Shown: positions 1-8,772, numbered from the stretch's first letter. The stretch is 58,415 nt of DNA from JAFMKE01 sp964655225 (GCA_964655225.1 CAZZMB010000009.1:1-58415); one strand, 5' to 3'. The notes: generated from the letters alone by a model not told the origin. Translations and numbers: made by a program.

Positions 1-192
1 AATAGCCAAGCATTTAATGATGCAGTATTTTTGAAAGACAAATTAAGCCAGCTTTATGGCAGCCCGTCCCTTAAAATAGAAAAGGAAGAGTTTAGGGTAT
101 ACCAGTGGGAAGTCGATGACGTAACCATCATCGTTAATTCTGTCAAATCAGAGTTGATGACTGCGCTCAATTTTATGGTTAACTCAAGGTAA
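1..192 (+). CDS. C-terminal end of an unidentified protein (5' truncated)
   Basis: Frame 1 is open from the window edge to a TAA at 190-192, giving 63 residues with no start inside the window. The visible tail is mixed charged/hydrophobic (…YQWEVDDVTIIV…) and ends in NSR. It has no recognisable motif, membrane span or sorting signal. The open frame, normal codon use and the terminator and tRNA that follow argue that it is a real gene end. I do not recognise the family. Confidence 0.6.
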   Translation, partial: NSQAFNDAVFLKDKLSQLYGSPSLKIEKEEFRVYQWEVDDVTIIVNSVKSELMTALNFMVNSR

Positions 193-235
193 TTCCAGCT
201 TCACAGTTCTGATACTTAGTTAAAATCATGCTATC

Positions 236-262
236 AAAAAAAAAGCCCCGCAAGGGGCTTTT
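236..262 (-). terminator. Intrinsic terminator of tRNA-Cys (possibly bidirectional)
   Basis: A perfect 9-bp stem, AAAAGCCCC (241-249) against GGGGCTTTT (254-262), closes a GCAA loop. Read on the minus strand it is followed by an unbroken run of T (plus-strand A tract 236-244). It starts 2 nt after the tRNA 3' end. It could also stop plus-strand transcription from the gene ending at 192, although the plus-side U tract is only four bases. Confidence 0.85.
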
Positions 263-263
263 G

Positions 264-334
264 AGGTCGGAACCGGATTCGAACCGGTGTAGCAGCTTTT
301 GCAGAGCTGAGCCTAGCCGCTCGGCCATCCGACC
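264..334 (-). tRNA. tRNA-Cys (anticodon GCA)
   Basis: The minus strand folds as a 71-nt cloverleaf: acceptor GGTCGGA/TCCGACC, D arm beginning GCC and closing GGC, anticodon stem CAGCT/AGCTG around the loop CTGCAAA (anticodon GCA), a 4-nt variable loop, and T stem ACCGG/CCGGT around TTCGAAT. The discriminator is T73, as expected for tRNA-Cys. CCA is not encoded; the genomic sequence after the discriminator reads CAA, so CCA must be added enzymatically. It stands alone, with its own terminator immediately downstream. Confidence 0.95.
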
Positions 335-504
335 TTTTTAAAGGACTCTAAAGGTAGTGTTTTTTGCAATTTTACAAAGAGCTTTCAATTATTTTTTAGA
401 AATTCTAAGCATCCTTGCTATCCATTTTTTCTATTTTTCATTAGGTATGGATTAATCTTGAACCTAAGGGCTGCTCGGCTCTACTCTTTAGGCGACTTTC
501 TAGC

Positions 505-864
505 TTAATTAACTCTTTCCTTTAACTCAATAATGGACCTCTCCGCTTTACCATTAATAGGGGGGTTCATCTTGGCAATTTTAACCTTTACCTTTTTGAT
601 GCGCTTATCAGTTTCCGACAAAGTTTTTATAATGCGCCCAGCGAGGTGCTCTAGTAGTTTAGAAGGTATTGCCATCTCAGCCTTCACCACGTCATGAATA
701 AATTGATAGTCGAAGGTGTCTTCTAGATTATCTGTCGCTACTGACTTCATACTTTTAAACCAAACATCGACATCAGTGAAAAATAAATTTCCTTTTTCTT
801 GCTCTTCTTTAAACACTCCGTGGTGTCCGCGTGTTTCTATATTACTTAGACCTATTTTAATCAT
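505..864 (-). CDS. folB: Dihydroneopterin aldolase (FolB)
   Basis: 119 aa, the usual FolB length. FolB cleaves 7,8-dihydroneopterin to 6-hydroxymethyl-dihydropterin and glycolaldehyde in cytosolic folate synthesis. The family layout is visible: N-terminal strand with the HHGVF segment (residues 14-18) and the acidic EEQE cluster (20-23), Tyr53 in the FDYQ turn, Glu72 in LLEHLA (pterin-anchoring Glu), and Lys98 in the AKMNPP motif corresponding to the catalytic lysine. It opens with MIKIGL at ATG 864. It stands alone between tRNA-Cys and the divergent acyl-CoA dehydrogenase gene; other folate genes are not in the window. Confidence 0.9.
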   Translation of the reverse strand: MIKIGLSNIETRGHHGVFKEEQEKGNLFFTDVDVWFKSMKSVATDNLEDTFDYQFIHDVVKAEMAIPSKLLEHLAGRIIKTLSETDKRIKKVKVKIAKMNPPINGKAERSIIELKERVN

Positions 865-928
865 AAAACGCCTTAAATTTCAAATATTTGTTAATAAAGA
901 GAGGGGATTCGTAAAATCGATGCCTCAA

Positions 929-963
929 TTTGTTTTTAGCCAATCAAAATTATGTTATTTTTG
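929..963 (+). promoter_or_regulatory. Bacteroidota-type promoter for the acyl-CoA dehydrogenase gene
   Basis: A -33 element TTTG (929-932) is followed after 23 nt by TATTTTTG (956-963), an exact match to the Bacteroidota -7 consensus TAnnTTTG. A start about 4 nt downstream would leave a leader of roughly 22 nt before ATG 990. A minus-oriented TAATTTTG (945-952) overlaps it and could serve folB, but it has no -33 partner at normal spacing. Confidence 0.55.
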
Positions 964-989
964 TCGGATTATTAGTAAAACCAAACGAA

Positions 990-2168
990 ATGCAACAAGA
1001 TAATTATACCCACCCCGATTACTACTTGATGGATGAATTGCTTAGTGAAGAGCATAAAATCATTCGAGATTCTGTTCGTACATGGGTAAAGCAAAAGTTA
1101 AGTCCGGTTATTAACGATTACGCTCAAAAATCAGAGTTTCCTCAGTGGATAGTGAAAGAATTGGGTAATATTGGTGCATTTGGACCAAATATTCCTGCTG
1201 AATACGGCGGCGGAGGAATGGATGATATTGCCTATGGTATTATCATGCAGGAATTAGAGCGTTGCGACTCAGGAATTCGAAGTACAGCCTCTGTGCAAGG
1301 AAGTTTGGTAATGTATCCGATTTATAAATTTGGAAGTGAAGAACAAAAGAGAAAATTTTTGCCAGGACTAGCAAGTGGTGATTTATTCGGTTGTTTTGGA
1401 TTAACCGAGCCAAACCATGGTAGTAATCCCGCAGGTATGGAAACGAATATTGTCGATAAAGGAGACCATTATCTATTGAATGGAGCTAAAATGTGGATTT
1501 CAAATTCACCGCTAGCAGACGTAGCTGTGGTATGGGCAAAAAATGAGGAAGGAAAAATCAGGGGATTAATTGTCGAAAAAGGTATGGAAGGGTTTACTGC
1601 TCCAGAAATCAAGAATAAGTGGAGTCTTCGAGCATCTGTAACTGGTGAATTGGTTTTTGATAATGTGCGTGTGCCAAAGGAAAACATATTTCCAGAAATT
1701 GAAGGCCTTCGTGGACCATTAACTTGTCTAAGCAGTGCTCGATATGGAATTGCATGGGGCGCTTTGGGTGCAGCTATGGATTGTTATGATACGGCATTGA
1801 AGTATTCACTAGAACGCCAGCAATTTGGCAGACCGTTAGCTGGATTTCAATTGCAACAAAAGAAGTTGGCTGAAATGATTACCGAAATTACCAAAGGGCA
1901 ATTGTTGGTTTGGCGATTAGGGAATCTCAAGAATGAAGATCGAGCCACACCTGCCCAAATTTCTATGGCTAAACGTAACTCTTGTGAGGTTGCTATAAAT
2001 ATAGCTCGTGAAGCCAGACAAATGCTTGGTGGTATGGGTATTAGCGGAGAATACAGCATTATGCGTCATTCGATGAATCTAGAAAGTGTAATCACTTATG
2101 AGGGGACACATGACATTCATCTTCTTATTACAGGAATGGATGTTACTGGAGTGAATGCTTTTCAATAA
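990..2168 (+). CDS. Acyl-CoA dehydrogenase, glutaryl-CoA dehydrogenase type
   Basis: 392 aa from ATG 990 (MQQDNYTHPDYY). The frame stays open upstream to 930, but the -7 promoter element at 956-963 lies inside that extension, so 990 is preferred. FAD enzyme oxidising and probably decarboxylating glutaryl-CoA to crotonyl-CoA in lysine/tryptophan breakdown. Seen: the GIRSTASVQGSL stretch typical of GCDH, the flavin-contact region FGLTEPNHGSNP, and the C-terminal ITYEGTHDIH motif whose Glu371 is the expected catalytic base. Its length matches bacterial GCDH. No electron-transfer flavoprotein or other lysine-degradation gene is adjacent, so substrate identity rests on motif similarity alone; a related short-chain acyl-CoA dehydrogenase remains possible. 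Confidence 0.88.
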   Translation: MQQDNYTHPDYYLMDELLSEEHKIIRDSVRTWVKQKLSPVINDYAQKSEFPQWIVKELGNIGAFGPNIPAEYGGGGMDDIAYGIIMQELERCDSGIRSTASVQGSLVMYPIYKFGSEEQKRKFLPGLASGDLFGCFGLTEPNHGSNPAGMETNIVDKGDHYLLNGAKMWISNSPLADVAVVWAKNEEGKIRGLIVEKGMEGFTAPEIKNKWSLRASVTGELVFDNVRVPKENIFPEIEGLRGPLTCLSSARYGIAWGALGAAMDCYDTALKYSLERQQFGRPLAGFQLQQKKLAEMITEITKGQLLVWRLGNLKNEDRATPAQISMAKRNSCEVAINIAREARQMLGGMGISGEYSIMRHSMNLESVITYEGTHDIHLLITGMDVTGVNAFQ

Positions 2169-2231
2169 CTAGTTCTTCCAACCTTGCTCGTTTCGGTTAT
2201 TTTTTCCAAGCGGTAAGCGTATCAATAAAAT

Positions 2232-2255
2232 TTAATTGCTTGAACGTGCAATTAA
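2232..2255. repeat. 8-bp perfect inverted repeat upstream of aroC
   Basis: TTAATTGC (2232-2239) and GCAATTAA (2248-2255) flank an 8-nt spacer, ending 60 nt before the aroC start; TATTTTT follows. It may be a weak, A+T-rich terminator for the preceding acyl-CoA dehydrogenase gene or an operator for the aroC operon. The sequence does not decide between these. Confidence 0.4.
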
Positions 2256-2314
2256 TATTTTTAAGGATTTTATGGTTTCTTAAAATTCGATTTTCTCCCT
2301 ATCTTGCGTTTGTT

Positions 2315-3397
2315 ATGGCGGGCAGCATCTTTGGTAATTTATTTAGAATTATGACTTATGGCGAAAGTCATGGAAAAGCCATGGGCACTGTTATTGACGG
2401 CTGTCCTGCAGGTGTTCAGATTTCGGCATTAGAAATTCAGCAAGCCTTGGATCGAAGAAGACCAGGTCAGTCTAAGATAACCACAGCAAGAAATGAAGCT
2501 GATCAAGTTGAGATTCTTTCAGGGGTGTTTGAAGGGAAGACTCTCGGAACGCCCATTTCACTAAGTATTACCAACAAAGATCAAAATAGTAAAGACTACA
2601 ATCATATCAAGGATACATATAGACCTAGTCATGCTGATTTTACCTATCAAGAAAAATACGGTATAAGAGACTATAGAGGCGGAGGAAGAGCTTCTGCAAG
2701 AGAAACTGTAGGAAGGGTAGCTGCTGGTGCTGTCGCACATAAACTACTGGTATCGGGTATGCCTATTCAGGTCAATGCATATGTATCTGCTATCGCAGGA
2801 ATAAGTCTAGGTCAATCCTATACGGAATTGGATTTAAGTTTGATTGATGATAATATCGTTCGCTGTCCGGATCAAGGGACTGCGGAGCAAATGATTACCT
2901 TGATAGAAAAGGCAAAAGCAGACGGGGATTCCTTAGGGGGAATAATTACTTGTGTAATATCTGGATGCAAAGTTGGACTTGGAGAACCTGTTTTTGACAA
3001 ATTAGAAGCGCAATTAGCTAAAGCTATGTTGTCTATTCCAGCGGTGAAAGGTTTTGAAATTGGGAGTGGATTTAGTGGGACACTGTTAAAAGGATCTGAA
3101 CACAATGATCCTTACATCAAAGCCGGTGATCAAATTATGACCAAGACGAATCATTCTGGTGGAATTCAAGGCGGAATCAGCAATGGAATGGACATCTACT
3201 TTAGAGTAGCGTTTAAGCCAACAGCCACTATTATGCAAAAACAAAGGAGTGTTAATGAGCAAGGTGAGCAGATTACCTTGGAGGCTAAAGGAAGACATGA
3301 TCCCTGTGTTCTGCCTAGAGCGGTTCCTATCGTTGAGGCCATGGCTAATTTGGTTTTAGCGGATTTATACCTACAAAATAAACTGAGTCAAATATGA
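2315..3397 (+). CDS. aroC: Chorismate synthase
   Basis: 360 aa from ATG 2315 (MAGSIFGNLFRIMTYGESHG). An open extension back to 2240 adds 25 hydrophobic residues absent from the family, so it is rejected. The enzyme converts 5-enolpyruvylshikimate-3-phosphate to chorismate with reduced FMN, the last shikimate-pathway step. All three signatures are present: GESHGKAMG…DGCPAG near the N-terminus, GGGRASARETVGR around residues 125-137, and RHDPCVLPRAVPIVEAM near the C-terminus. Its stop overlaps the next gene's ATG by 4 nt (ATGA), indicating translational coupling to the transporter that follows. No other aro gene is nearby. Confidence 0.95.
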   Translation: MAGSIFGNLFRIMTYGESHGKAMGTVIDGCPAGVQISALEIQQALDRRRPGQSKITTARNEADQVEILSGVFEGKTLGTPISLSITNKDQNSKDYNHIKDTYRPSHADFTYQEKYGIRDYRGGGRASARETVGRVAAGAVAHKLLVSGMPIQVNAYVSAIAGISLGQSYTELDLSLIDDNIVRCPDQGTAEQMITLIEKAKADGDSLGGIITCVISGCKVGLGEPVFDKLEAQLAKAMLSIPAVKGFEIGSGFSGTLLKGSEHNDPYIKAGDQIMTKTNHSGGIQGGISNGMDIYFRVAFKPTATIMQKQRSVNEQGEQITLEAKGRHDPCVLPRAVPIVEAMANLVLADLYLQNKLSQI

Positions 3398-4794
3398 AGA
3401 AGTCATTAGCCCTCCACTGGAAAATCATCATCGGGATGGTTCTGGGTATAATCTGGGCGCTTCTTTCCGCACAATTCGGATGGAGTAAATTTACATTGGA
3501 TTGGATTAAGCCTTTTGGAGATATCTTCTTAAATGCCTTAAAATTGATTGCTATACCCTTGGTCTTGTTTTCTGTTATAGGAGGAATTATTGGGATTGGA
3601 AACCCTCAATACTTGGGACGAATGGGTGGAAAAACCCTTGGACTATATTTGATTTCGACAGTCTTTGCAGTGAGCTTGGGTTTGTTATTAGTCAACCTTA
3701 TTAAACCCGGTGAAAACGCGGATTTAAAGAATAGGATTCAGTACGAATTATGGGCAGATTCCAATGAAATCGAGGTTAAAGATGGTGAATGTTATTCTTG
3801 CTTGGAGGAGAATGAAGGATTGGTCAATGAGGTCAAAGCTTTTATGGCCAATGAGCAACTATCTGAAGAGCTTACTAAGCGACTTGAAACTAAAGAGAAA
3901 ACTGAAGCAGGCGGACCATTAAGAGCATTGGTAGATATTGTGCCTTCCAATTTGTTTGATGCTTTCATTAAAAATTCAATGCTCCAGATTATTTTCTTTG
4001 CCATATTTTTTGGGCTGGCATCTTTGTACATTCCTCAAAAGCAAGCAACCATCGTAAAAGACTTTATAAATGCTATTAATGAAGTGTTTTTAAAGATGAT
4101 AGATTTCATTATGCGCTTAGCTCCATATTTTGTATTTGCATTAATGGCGGGTGTACTTACAAAAATAGCGGGAGATGATATTGGCGCAATGCTTGGAGTA
4201 TTTGAAAAACTGCTCTATTATTTTCTTGTTGTAATAGCTGGCTTGTTGATAATGATATTTATATTCTATCCATTGCTTCTTAAAACATTTACAAATGATT
4301 TTAAATACTTTGAGTTCTTTAGGAATATTGCTCCTGCCCAGACTCTTGCCTTTTCATCTAGTTCAAGCGCGGCAACTTTACCTGTAACTATGGAAGTAGT
4401 TGAAGAGAACTTGAAGGTAAATATAAAAGTGAGCCGATTCGTTCTTCCAATTGGCGCAACAGTGAATATGGATGGCACAAGCTTGTATCAAGCCGTGGCT
4501 GCAATCTTTCTGGCTCAATTTCATATGATTGATTTGAGCTTAGGGCAACAGTTAACCATAATTGTTACGGCGACTCTGGCATCTATTGGCTCTGCAGCAG
4601 TTCCAAGTGCAGGCTTGGTAATGTTAATGATTGTTTTAACCAGTGTTGGCCTTAATCCTGCATGGATTGCTATCATTTTACCTGTAGATCGTTTGCTGGA
4701 TATGGTTCGTACCACTGTAAATGTTACTGGTGATGCTACAATAGCTTCCTTAATCGATAAATCTGAGAATCATGACCAAGCAGGAGAAGATTGA
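3394..4794 (+). CDS. Dicarboxylate/amino acid:cation symporter (DAACS, GltP/DctA family)
   Basis: 466 aa inner-membrane carrier that moves glutamate, aspartate or C4-dicarboxylates with Na+ or H+. Family marks: the Ser-rich re-entrant loop SSSSAATLP, the GATVNMDGT cation-site motif in TM7, the second re-entrant segment SAAVPSAGLVM, and PVDRLLDMVRTTVNVTGDA in TM8, whose Asp/Arg/Asn residues bind substrate. It is somewhat longer than the usual 420-440 aa because of a hydrophilic insert (about residues 108-170, containing a CYSC pair) between early transmembrane segments. It overlaps aroC by 4 nt and the next gene by 23 nt, so the three form one operon. Exact substrate cannot be read from the sequence. 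Confidence 0.9.
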   Translation: MKKSLALHWKIIIGMVLGIIWALLSAQFGWSKFTLDWIKPFGDIFLNALKLIAIPLVLFSVIGGIIGIGNPQYLGRMGGKTLGLYLISTVFAVSLGLLLVNLIKPGENADLKNRIQYELWADSNEIEVKDGECYSCLEENEGLVNEVKAFMANEQLSEELTKRLETKEKTEAGGPLRALVDIVPSNLFDAFIKNSMLQIIFFAIFFGLASLYIPQKQATIVKDFINAINEVFLKMIDFIMRLAPYFVFALMAGVLTKIAGDDIGAMLGVFEKLLYYFLVVIAGLLIMIFIFYPLLLKTFTNDFKYFEFFRNIAPAQTLAFSSSSSAATLPVTMEVVEENLKVNIKVSRFVLPIGATVNMDGTSLYQAVAAIFLAQFHMIDLSLGQQLTIIVTATLASIGSAAVPSAGLVMLMIVLTSVGLNPAWIAIILPVDRLLDMVRTTVNVTGDATIASLIDKSENHDQAGED

Positions 4795-5788
4795 CAGTTA
4801 TAACCCTTCAGGTGTTGGTCTAGACAATGGACATCTTTTTGGATTACCTTTTGAATTTGAAGAGTCAGAGATTGTTGTATTGCCTGTGCCATGGGAAGTA
4901 ACGACTTCATTTGGAGCTGGAACGTCCAAAGCGCCTAAATCCATATTAAAGGCTTCTTCTCAATTAGATTTATATCATTTAGATTACCCTGAAGCTTGGA
5001 AGCAAGGGATTTATATGTTGGAAGTTTCAGAAGAGATTTCGAAGTTGAACAAGCAATACGTGGTAAAGGCGAATGAGTTGATTCTTCTGCAAGAAAAGGG
5101 TAGGAAAATTGATGAATTGATGAATGAGATAGAAGCAATAAATGAAGTTTGCGACCACATGCGAAAGTGGGTGTTTGAGCAAATATCGGTGTTAATGAAT
5201 CGGGGAAAAAAGGTCATTCTTTTAGGGGGAGATCACAGTACGCCGCTAGGTTATATGCAAGCCTTAGCCCAAAAATATGACTCATTTGGAATTCTTCAGA
5301 TTGATGCACACGCAGATCTTCGCCAAGCCTATGAAGGTTTTGAATTTTCCCATGCATCCATAATGTTTAATGCTTTAAAAATGACTCAAGTGATATCCTT
5401 GGTGCAAGTGGGCGTTCGTGATATTTGTCAAGAAGAGATAGACCTTATACAAGCAGATAAACGAATTCGAACGTACTTTGATGTTAAATTGCATCAGGAA
5501 CGATTTAGAGGGGTATCGGTATCTGATCAGTGGGATAGGGTCATAAAAGATTTGCCAGAAAGGGTCTATGTTTCATTTGATATTGATGGTTTGGATCCAA
5601 AGCTTTGTCCAAATACAGGGACACCTGTTCCAGGCGGATTACAGTATGCAGAGGTGGTAGAGCTTTTTCGCCGACTGAAGGAAAGCGGTAAGGAAATAAT
5701 CGGTTGTGATTTGAATGAAGTAGGTAATCAAGAATGGGATGCAAACGTGGGTGCACGTATTCTTTATGAACTATCTTGTATCTTATAA
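4772..5788 (+). CDS. Ureohydrolase (arginase/agmatinase/formimidoylglutamase family)
   Basis: 338 aa binuclear Mn enzyme that hydrolyses a guanidino compound to release urea, or formamide in the HutG branch. The metal-ligand motifs are complete: GGDHS with His155, DAHADLR with Asp178/His180/Asp182, and SFDIDGLDP with Asp270/Asp272. SHAS after the second motif and GTPVPGGL near 280-290 follow the agmatinase-like subgroup. A roughly 70-residue charged helical insert (about 85-140) separates the N-terminal part from GGDHS. The start overlaps the symporter by 23 nt. Whether the substrate is agmatine, arginine, formimidoylglutamate or something else is unresolved; no polyamine or hut genes are adjacent. 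Confidence 0.85.
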   Translation: MTKQEKIDSYNPSGVGLDNGHLFGLPFEFEESEIVVLPVPWEVTTSFGAGTSKAPKSILKASSQLDLYHLDYPEAWKQGIYMLEVSEEISKLNKQYVVKANELILLQEKGRKIDELMNEIEAINEVCDHMRKWVFEQISVLMNRGKKVILLGGDHSTPLGYMQALAQKYDSFGILQIDAHADLRQAYEGFEFSHASIMFNALKMTQVISLVQVGVRDICQEEIDLIQADKRIRTYFDVKLHQERFRGVSVSDQWDRVIKDLPERVYVSFDIDGLDPKLCPNTGTPVPGGLQYAEVVELFRRLKESGKEIIGCDLNEVGNQEWDANVGARILYELSCIL

Positions 5789-5823
5789 AAAATCAAAGAC
5801 TTGCCTTAGGTTTAGTCTTAAAT

Positions 5824-5857
5824 AAAAAATCCATTCGTTTAAACGAATGGATTTTTT
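5824..5857. terminator. Bidirectional intrinsic terminator
   Basis: A near-palindrome, AAAAAATCCATTCG with its complement around a TTTAAA loop, leaves a T run on both strands. It sits between the convergent ureohydrolase gene (ends 5788) and the HMA-protein gene (ends 5861), serving both. Confidence 0.9.
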
Positions 5858-5860
5858 ATT

Positions 5861-6070
5861 TTAATAGACTACACTGTAACTGGTATCCTTAAAGGCCTCT
5901 TGCAAATCGCCCTTATCAAACATAGATTGATCTATTTCCAATTGAGCTTCTCCATTTTCCAGGGAGACATTTACACTTGAAACACCTTTTACGGCGGTAA
6001 GAATATCTTGCACATGTTGCTGGCAATTGCCGCACATCATCCCTGATACTTTAAGTATTTCAGCGGCCAT
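5861..6070 (-). CDS. Heavy-metal-associated (HMA) domain protein, CopZ-like chaperone
   Basis: 69 aa with no signal peptide, so cytosolic. One ferredoxin-like HMA domain fills the protein; its metal site GMMCGNCQQHV (Cys13/Cys16) is the MxCxxC motif that binds Cu(I) or a similar soft metal. It lies 2 nt after the stop of the exported HMA protein and is the last gene of the minus-strand metal cassette. It probably buffers or delivers the metal brought in, or to be removed, by that cassette. No CopA-type ATPase is present in the window to receive it. Confidence 0.88.
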   Translation of the reverse strand: MAAEILKVSGMMCGNCQQHVQDILTAVKGVSSVNVSLENGEAQLEIDQSMFDKGDLQEAFKDTSYSVVY

Positions 6071-6072
6071 AG

Positions 6073-6501
6073 TTACTTGACAGTAGAAGTTTCTTCTGCA
6101 TTAACACCACCTTTTTTCGAAGCTGCATCTTTAGAACAAGATGTCTTACTGGCAGAACAGCAAGATTTTTTTGGTTTACAGCACGATGCTAAAGCAGCAT
6201 ATGCATCCTTGTTTGGTGCCATTTCATCTGCCCAATATCCAGTATTGGTAACTTGCTTTTTAATTTCTTCTAGGCTAACAACGCTTTCATCAAACTTTAC
6301 CATCAACTCTTTGCTTTCAACTTTCACCATTACTTTTAAAACGCCTTCCATTATGCTGAGGCTTCCCTCTAAATTTTCTTTACACATCTCACATTGAGTA
6401 GAGGTTTTAATTGTTGCTTTTTCATTTCCAGCCATTGCATTGAATCCAACAAACAAGGCAAATATTAACACTATTGATTTTAAATTTTTCATTTTTTTCA
6501 T
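6073..6501 (-). CDS. Exported HMA-domain protein with Cys-rich tail
   Basis: 142 aa. A signal peptide (about 1-24, ending NAMAG) is followed by an HMA-like domain with CEMC (Cys37/Cys40) and a C-terminal tail very rich in Cys and Lys (ASCCKPKKSCCSASK…) holding eight further cysteines. The tail has the composition of a thiolate metal-binding segment. Placement between the CopZ-like gene and the TonB receptor suggests a periplasmic metal relay. The metal (copper most likely) is inferred from HMA families. Confidence 0.85.
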   Translation of the reverse strand: MKKMKNLKSIVLIFALFVGFNAMAGNEKATIKTSTQCEMCKENLEGSLSIMEGVLKVMVKVESKELMVKFDESVVSLEEIKKQVTNTGYWADEMAPNKDAYAALASCCKPKKSCCSASKTSCSKDAASKKGGVNAEETSTVK

Positions 6502-6511
6502 TTTAACAAAA

Positions 6512-8728
6512 TTAGTTCTTTTTTTCTTTCTTTTTATAGGGCAGGGTCCATCTCAACCCCGCATATAATCTTACACCACCAAGCGGCCCCCAAATCATTG
6601 ATGCATCGAAGAATTCACTTTCCACATTATCAGCGGCAATAATGGCTTCCTCTTGCCAGTAATTGATTAAGTTTTCCCCGCCCACATAAAACTCCCATTC
6701 TTTTACGATTGCTGTGATTTGACTATTCAAATTGAAAAACACTTTAGACTCATTTAGTCGTTGGTAAGGTAAAGGATTGGATTGCGTCGAAGGTAATCGA
6801 GATTTTCCATTCAACTGACCCGTTAAATTGATTTTCCATTTTTTATTTTTAGTCTCATAATCTGCAGTAATCAACATTTTATGTCTTGGGATATAGGGAG
6901 CTAAATTCATGCCACTTTTATATTCGATGTGTACATCATCAAATTTATAGGCAAGATGAAGATTAAGCCCCTCTGATGCCTCCAGGCTTGTTTCTATTTG
7001 AAAACTATTTGCATAGTTCTTGCCATTTAATTGATATAGATTTAATTCACCTCTTTTTTCGTAATCGAAAATCATACGATCCTGAAAATCGGTTCTGTAA
7101 TAGTCAATTACCACACAGGCTTGTTGAAACCCAAGATAGAATTCTTTTAATATACTTCCACCTGCATTCCAAGCACTTTCAAATCCTTGGGGACCTTGTA
7201 AGCTAATGCTTCGATTACTTGCCAAAGCTCCAATGTTTTCCGCAATTAAATTGGGTGTCCGATAACCTTTGCCAACAGCAAGTTTGATAGTGAAATCTTT
7301 AGGTAAATTATACTTAAAATTAGCCTTTGGAGAAATCCAAAAACCATGTATACTATGCAAGTCTCCTCGTAATCCAAGTATAAAGGAAAGTTTTTCATAA
7401 TCTTGGTAAGTATATTCGATAAATACTCCAGGCACACTTTCTCTCCGATCTAAATTTAATGTATTGAAACGTTCTACGAAATCATTATAGAGGTAGCTAA
7501 ATCCTCCTTTAATCTCATTCTTGTCATTTTTTAATTGGGTCTGAAAAATGAAGTTTAGTTTGGCGAAATTTTCTTGAGCATTATAAAAGCGGTCACCATA
7601 CCAAGCTTGATGCTGGTGGTTGTAGTATCGGTATTGAATACCGATACTTTTGGTTTTACTTGGAAAAAGAAATCCTGTTTTCGCAAATGCATCATACCTT
7701 CTATTAATATTGGTGGTTTGAAACAAATCAGTACTTCCTTCATTAAGTTTTAGTTCGGCAAGCTGACCTGCTTCTCGTTCATCATAGGTATAGGTAAACC
7801 CAAACCTCATTTTAAAACTCTTTTTTGAATCATAGTACCACTTATTTGTTATAGCCGCCCGCTGGGCAAGGGGGACATCCTGAAAGCTATCATCATTATC
7901 ATCATGCTTGACCTCGTGAATCATTCCATGAGCGAAAAAAATAGTACTCAGTTTGTCACTAAATCTATTGGAGAAATTGGTGTTTAACTCAAATTGACCA
8001 TGCCGAGTAGCAAAAAGATTTAAAAAGAATTTTTCTGTATTATTAGGGTCTTTATAGTTGTAATTTATTTGCCCTGTGATTGCTTCATAACCATTAACCA
8101 CAGACCCGGCTCCTCGATTTATGGCGATGGATTTCATGAAAGGTCCGGGTACGTATAGCATCCCGAAACTATTGGCTAATCCTCTAATGCTGGGTTGATT
8201 CTCAAACATGATTTGCGTGTAGTAGCCATCCAAGCCGAGCATACGAATCTTTTTTGCTCCGGTAACAGCATCACTAAAACTAACATCTACTGCGGCAGTG
8301 GTTTCAAAACTCTCACTCAGGTTGCAGCATGCGGCTTTTGATAAATCTGCGCCGTCTAAAGTTTGAGAATTGTAGGTGTTAATAGTCGAACGGTCCAATT
8401 TTTTGTAGCTGAATTCAACCTCATCAAGTACATCCAATCGCATAAATATTTCCTGAGAAAGAATTGAAGGTAGCTTGATGACTTCATTTTTATAGCCGAT
8501 ATAACTCACCATTACCTTTTGGTAAGTGTCTGGTAGTTTTAGCTTAAAGTAGCCACTCTCATCCGAGGTGGTTCCATGCAAGCCATCTTCGCTAACAATA
8601 TTAGCTCCGTATAAGCCTGCTTTTTCTGTGTTGTTGGATTCGTAAATATATCCTTCAACGAATTGGTTTTGCCCAATAACATTGAAGTAATGACAAATAC
8701 AAATACCTATTAAAAGTATTGATTTCAT
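6512..8728 (-). CDS. TonB-dependent receptor, probable metal-related
   Basis: 738 aa outer-membrane receptor. Order: signal peptide (1-19), carboxypeptidase-regulatory-like beta-sandwich (about 22-100, GYFKLKLPDTYQKVMVSYIGY), plug domain (about 110-230) and a 22-strand-type barrel ending in LRWTLPYKK. The plug holds a conspicuous vicinal Cys pair, AACCNLSESFET (about residues 131-142), a pattern I associate with Bacteroidota receptors next to HMA proteins. Ten nucleotides separate it from the exported HMA gene. Copper or another soft metal, free or chelated, is the inferred ligand; the alternative is a siderophore receptor that happens to lie here. Confidence 0.88.
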   Translation of the reverse strand: MKSILLIGICICHYFNVIGQNQFVEGYIYESNNTEKAGLYGANIVSEDGLHGTTSDESGYFKLKLPDTYQKVMVSYIGYKNEVIKLPSILSQEIFMRLDVLDEVEFSYKKLDRSTINTYNSQTLDGADLSKAACCNLSESFETTAAVDVSFSDAVTGAKKIRMLGLDGYYTQIMFENQPSIRGLANSFGMLYVPGPFMKSIAINRGAGSVVNGYEAITGQINYNYKDPNNTEKFFLNLFATRHGQFELNTNFSNRFSDKLSTIFFAHGMIHEVKHDDNDDSFQDVPLAQRAAITNKWYYDSKKSFKMRFGFTYTYDEREAGQLAELKLNEGSTDLFQTTNINRRYDAFAKTGFLFPSKTKSIGIQYRYYNHQHQAWYGDRFYNAQENFAKLNFIFQTQLKNDKNEIKGGFSYLYNDFVERFNTLNLDRRESVPGVFIEYTYQDYEKLSFILGLRGDLHSIHGFWISPKANFKYNLPKDFTIKLAVGKGYRTPNLIAENIGALASNRSISLQGPQGFESAWNAGGSILKEFYLGFQQACVVIDYYRTDFQDRMIFDYEKRGELNLYQLNGKNYANSFQIETSLEASEGLNLHLAYKFDDVHIEYKSGMNLAPYIPRHKMLITADYETKNKKWKINLTGQLNGKSRLPSTQSNPLPYQRLNESKVFFNLNSQITAIVKEWEFYVGGENLINYWQEEAIIAADNVESEFFDASMIWGPLGGVRLYAGLRWTLPYKKKEKKN

Positions 8729-8772
8729 TTTTTGTGTTTAGTTAATAATTCAAATCGAATATTAACTATACG

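Noticed and set aside
930..989. N-terminal extension of the acyl-CoA dehydrogenase to ATG 930
   Set aside because: It contains the TATTTTTG promoter element and residues foreign to the family; the enzyme fits from ATG 990.
716..1003. 95-residue plus-strand ORF
   Set aside because: It is antisense to folB and overlaps the promoter and start of the acyl-CoA dehydrogenase gene, with no protein-like features.
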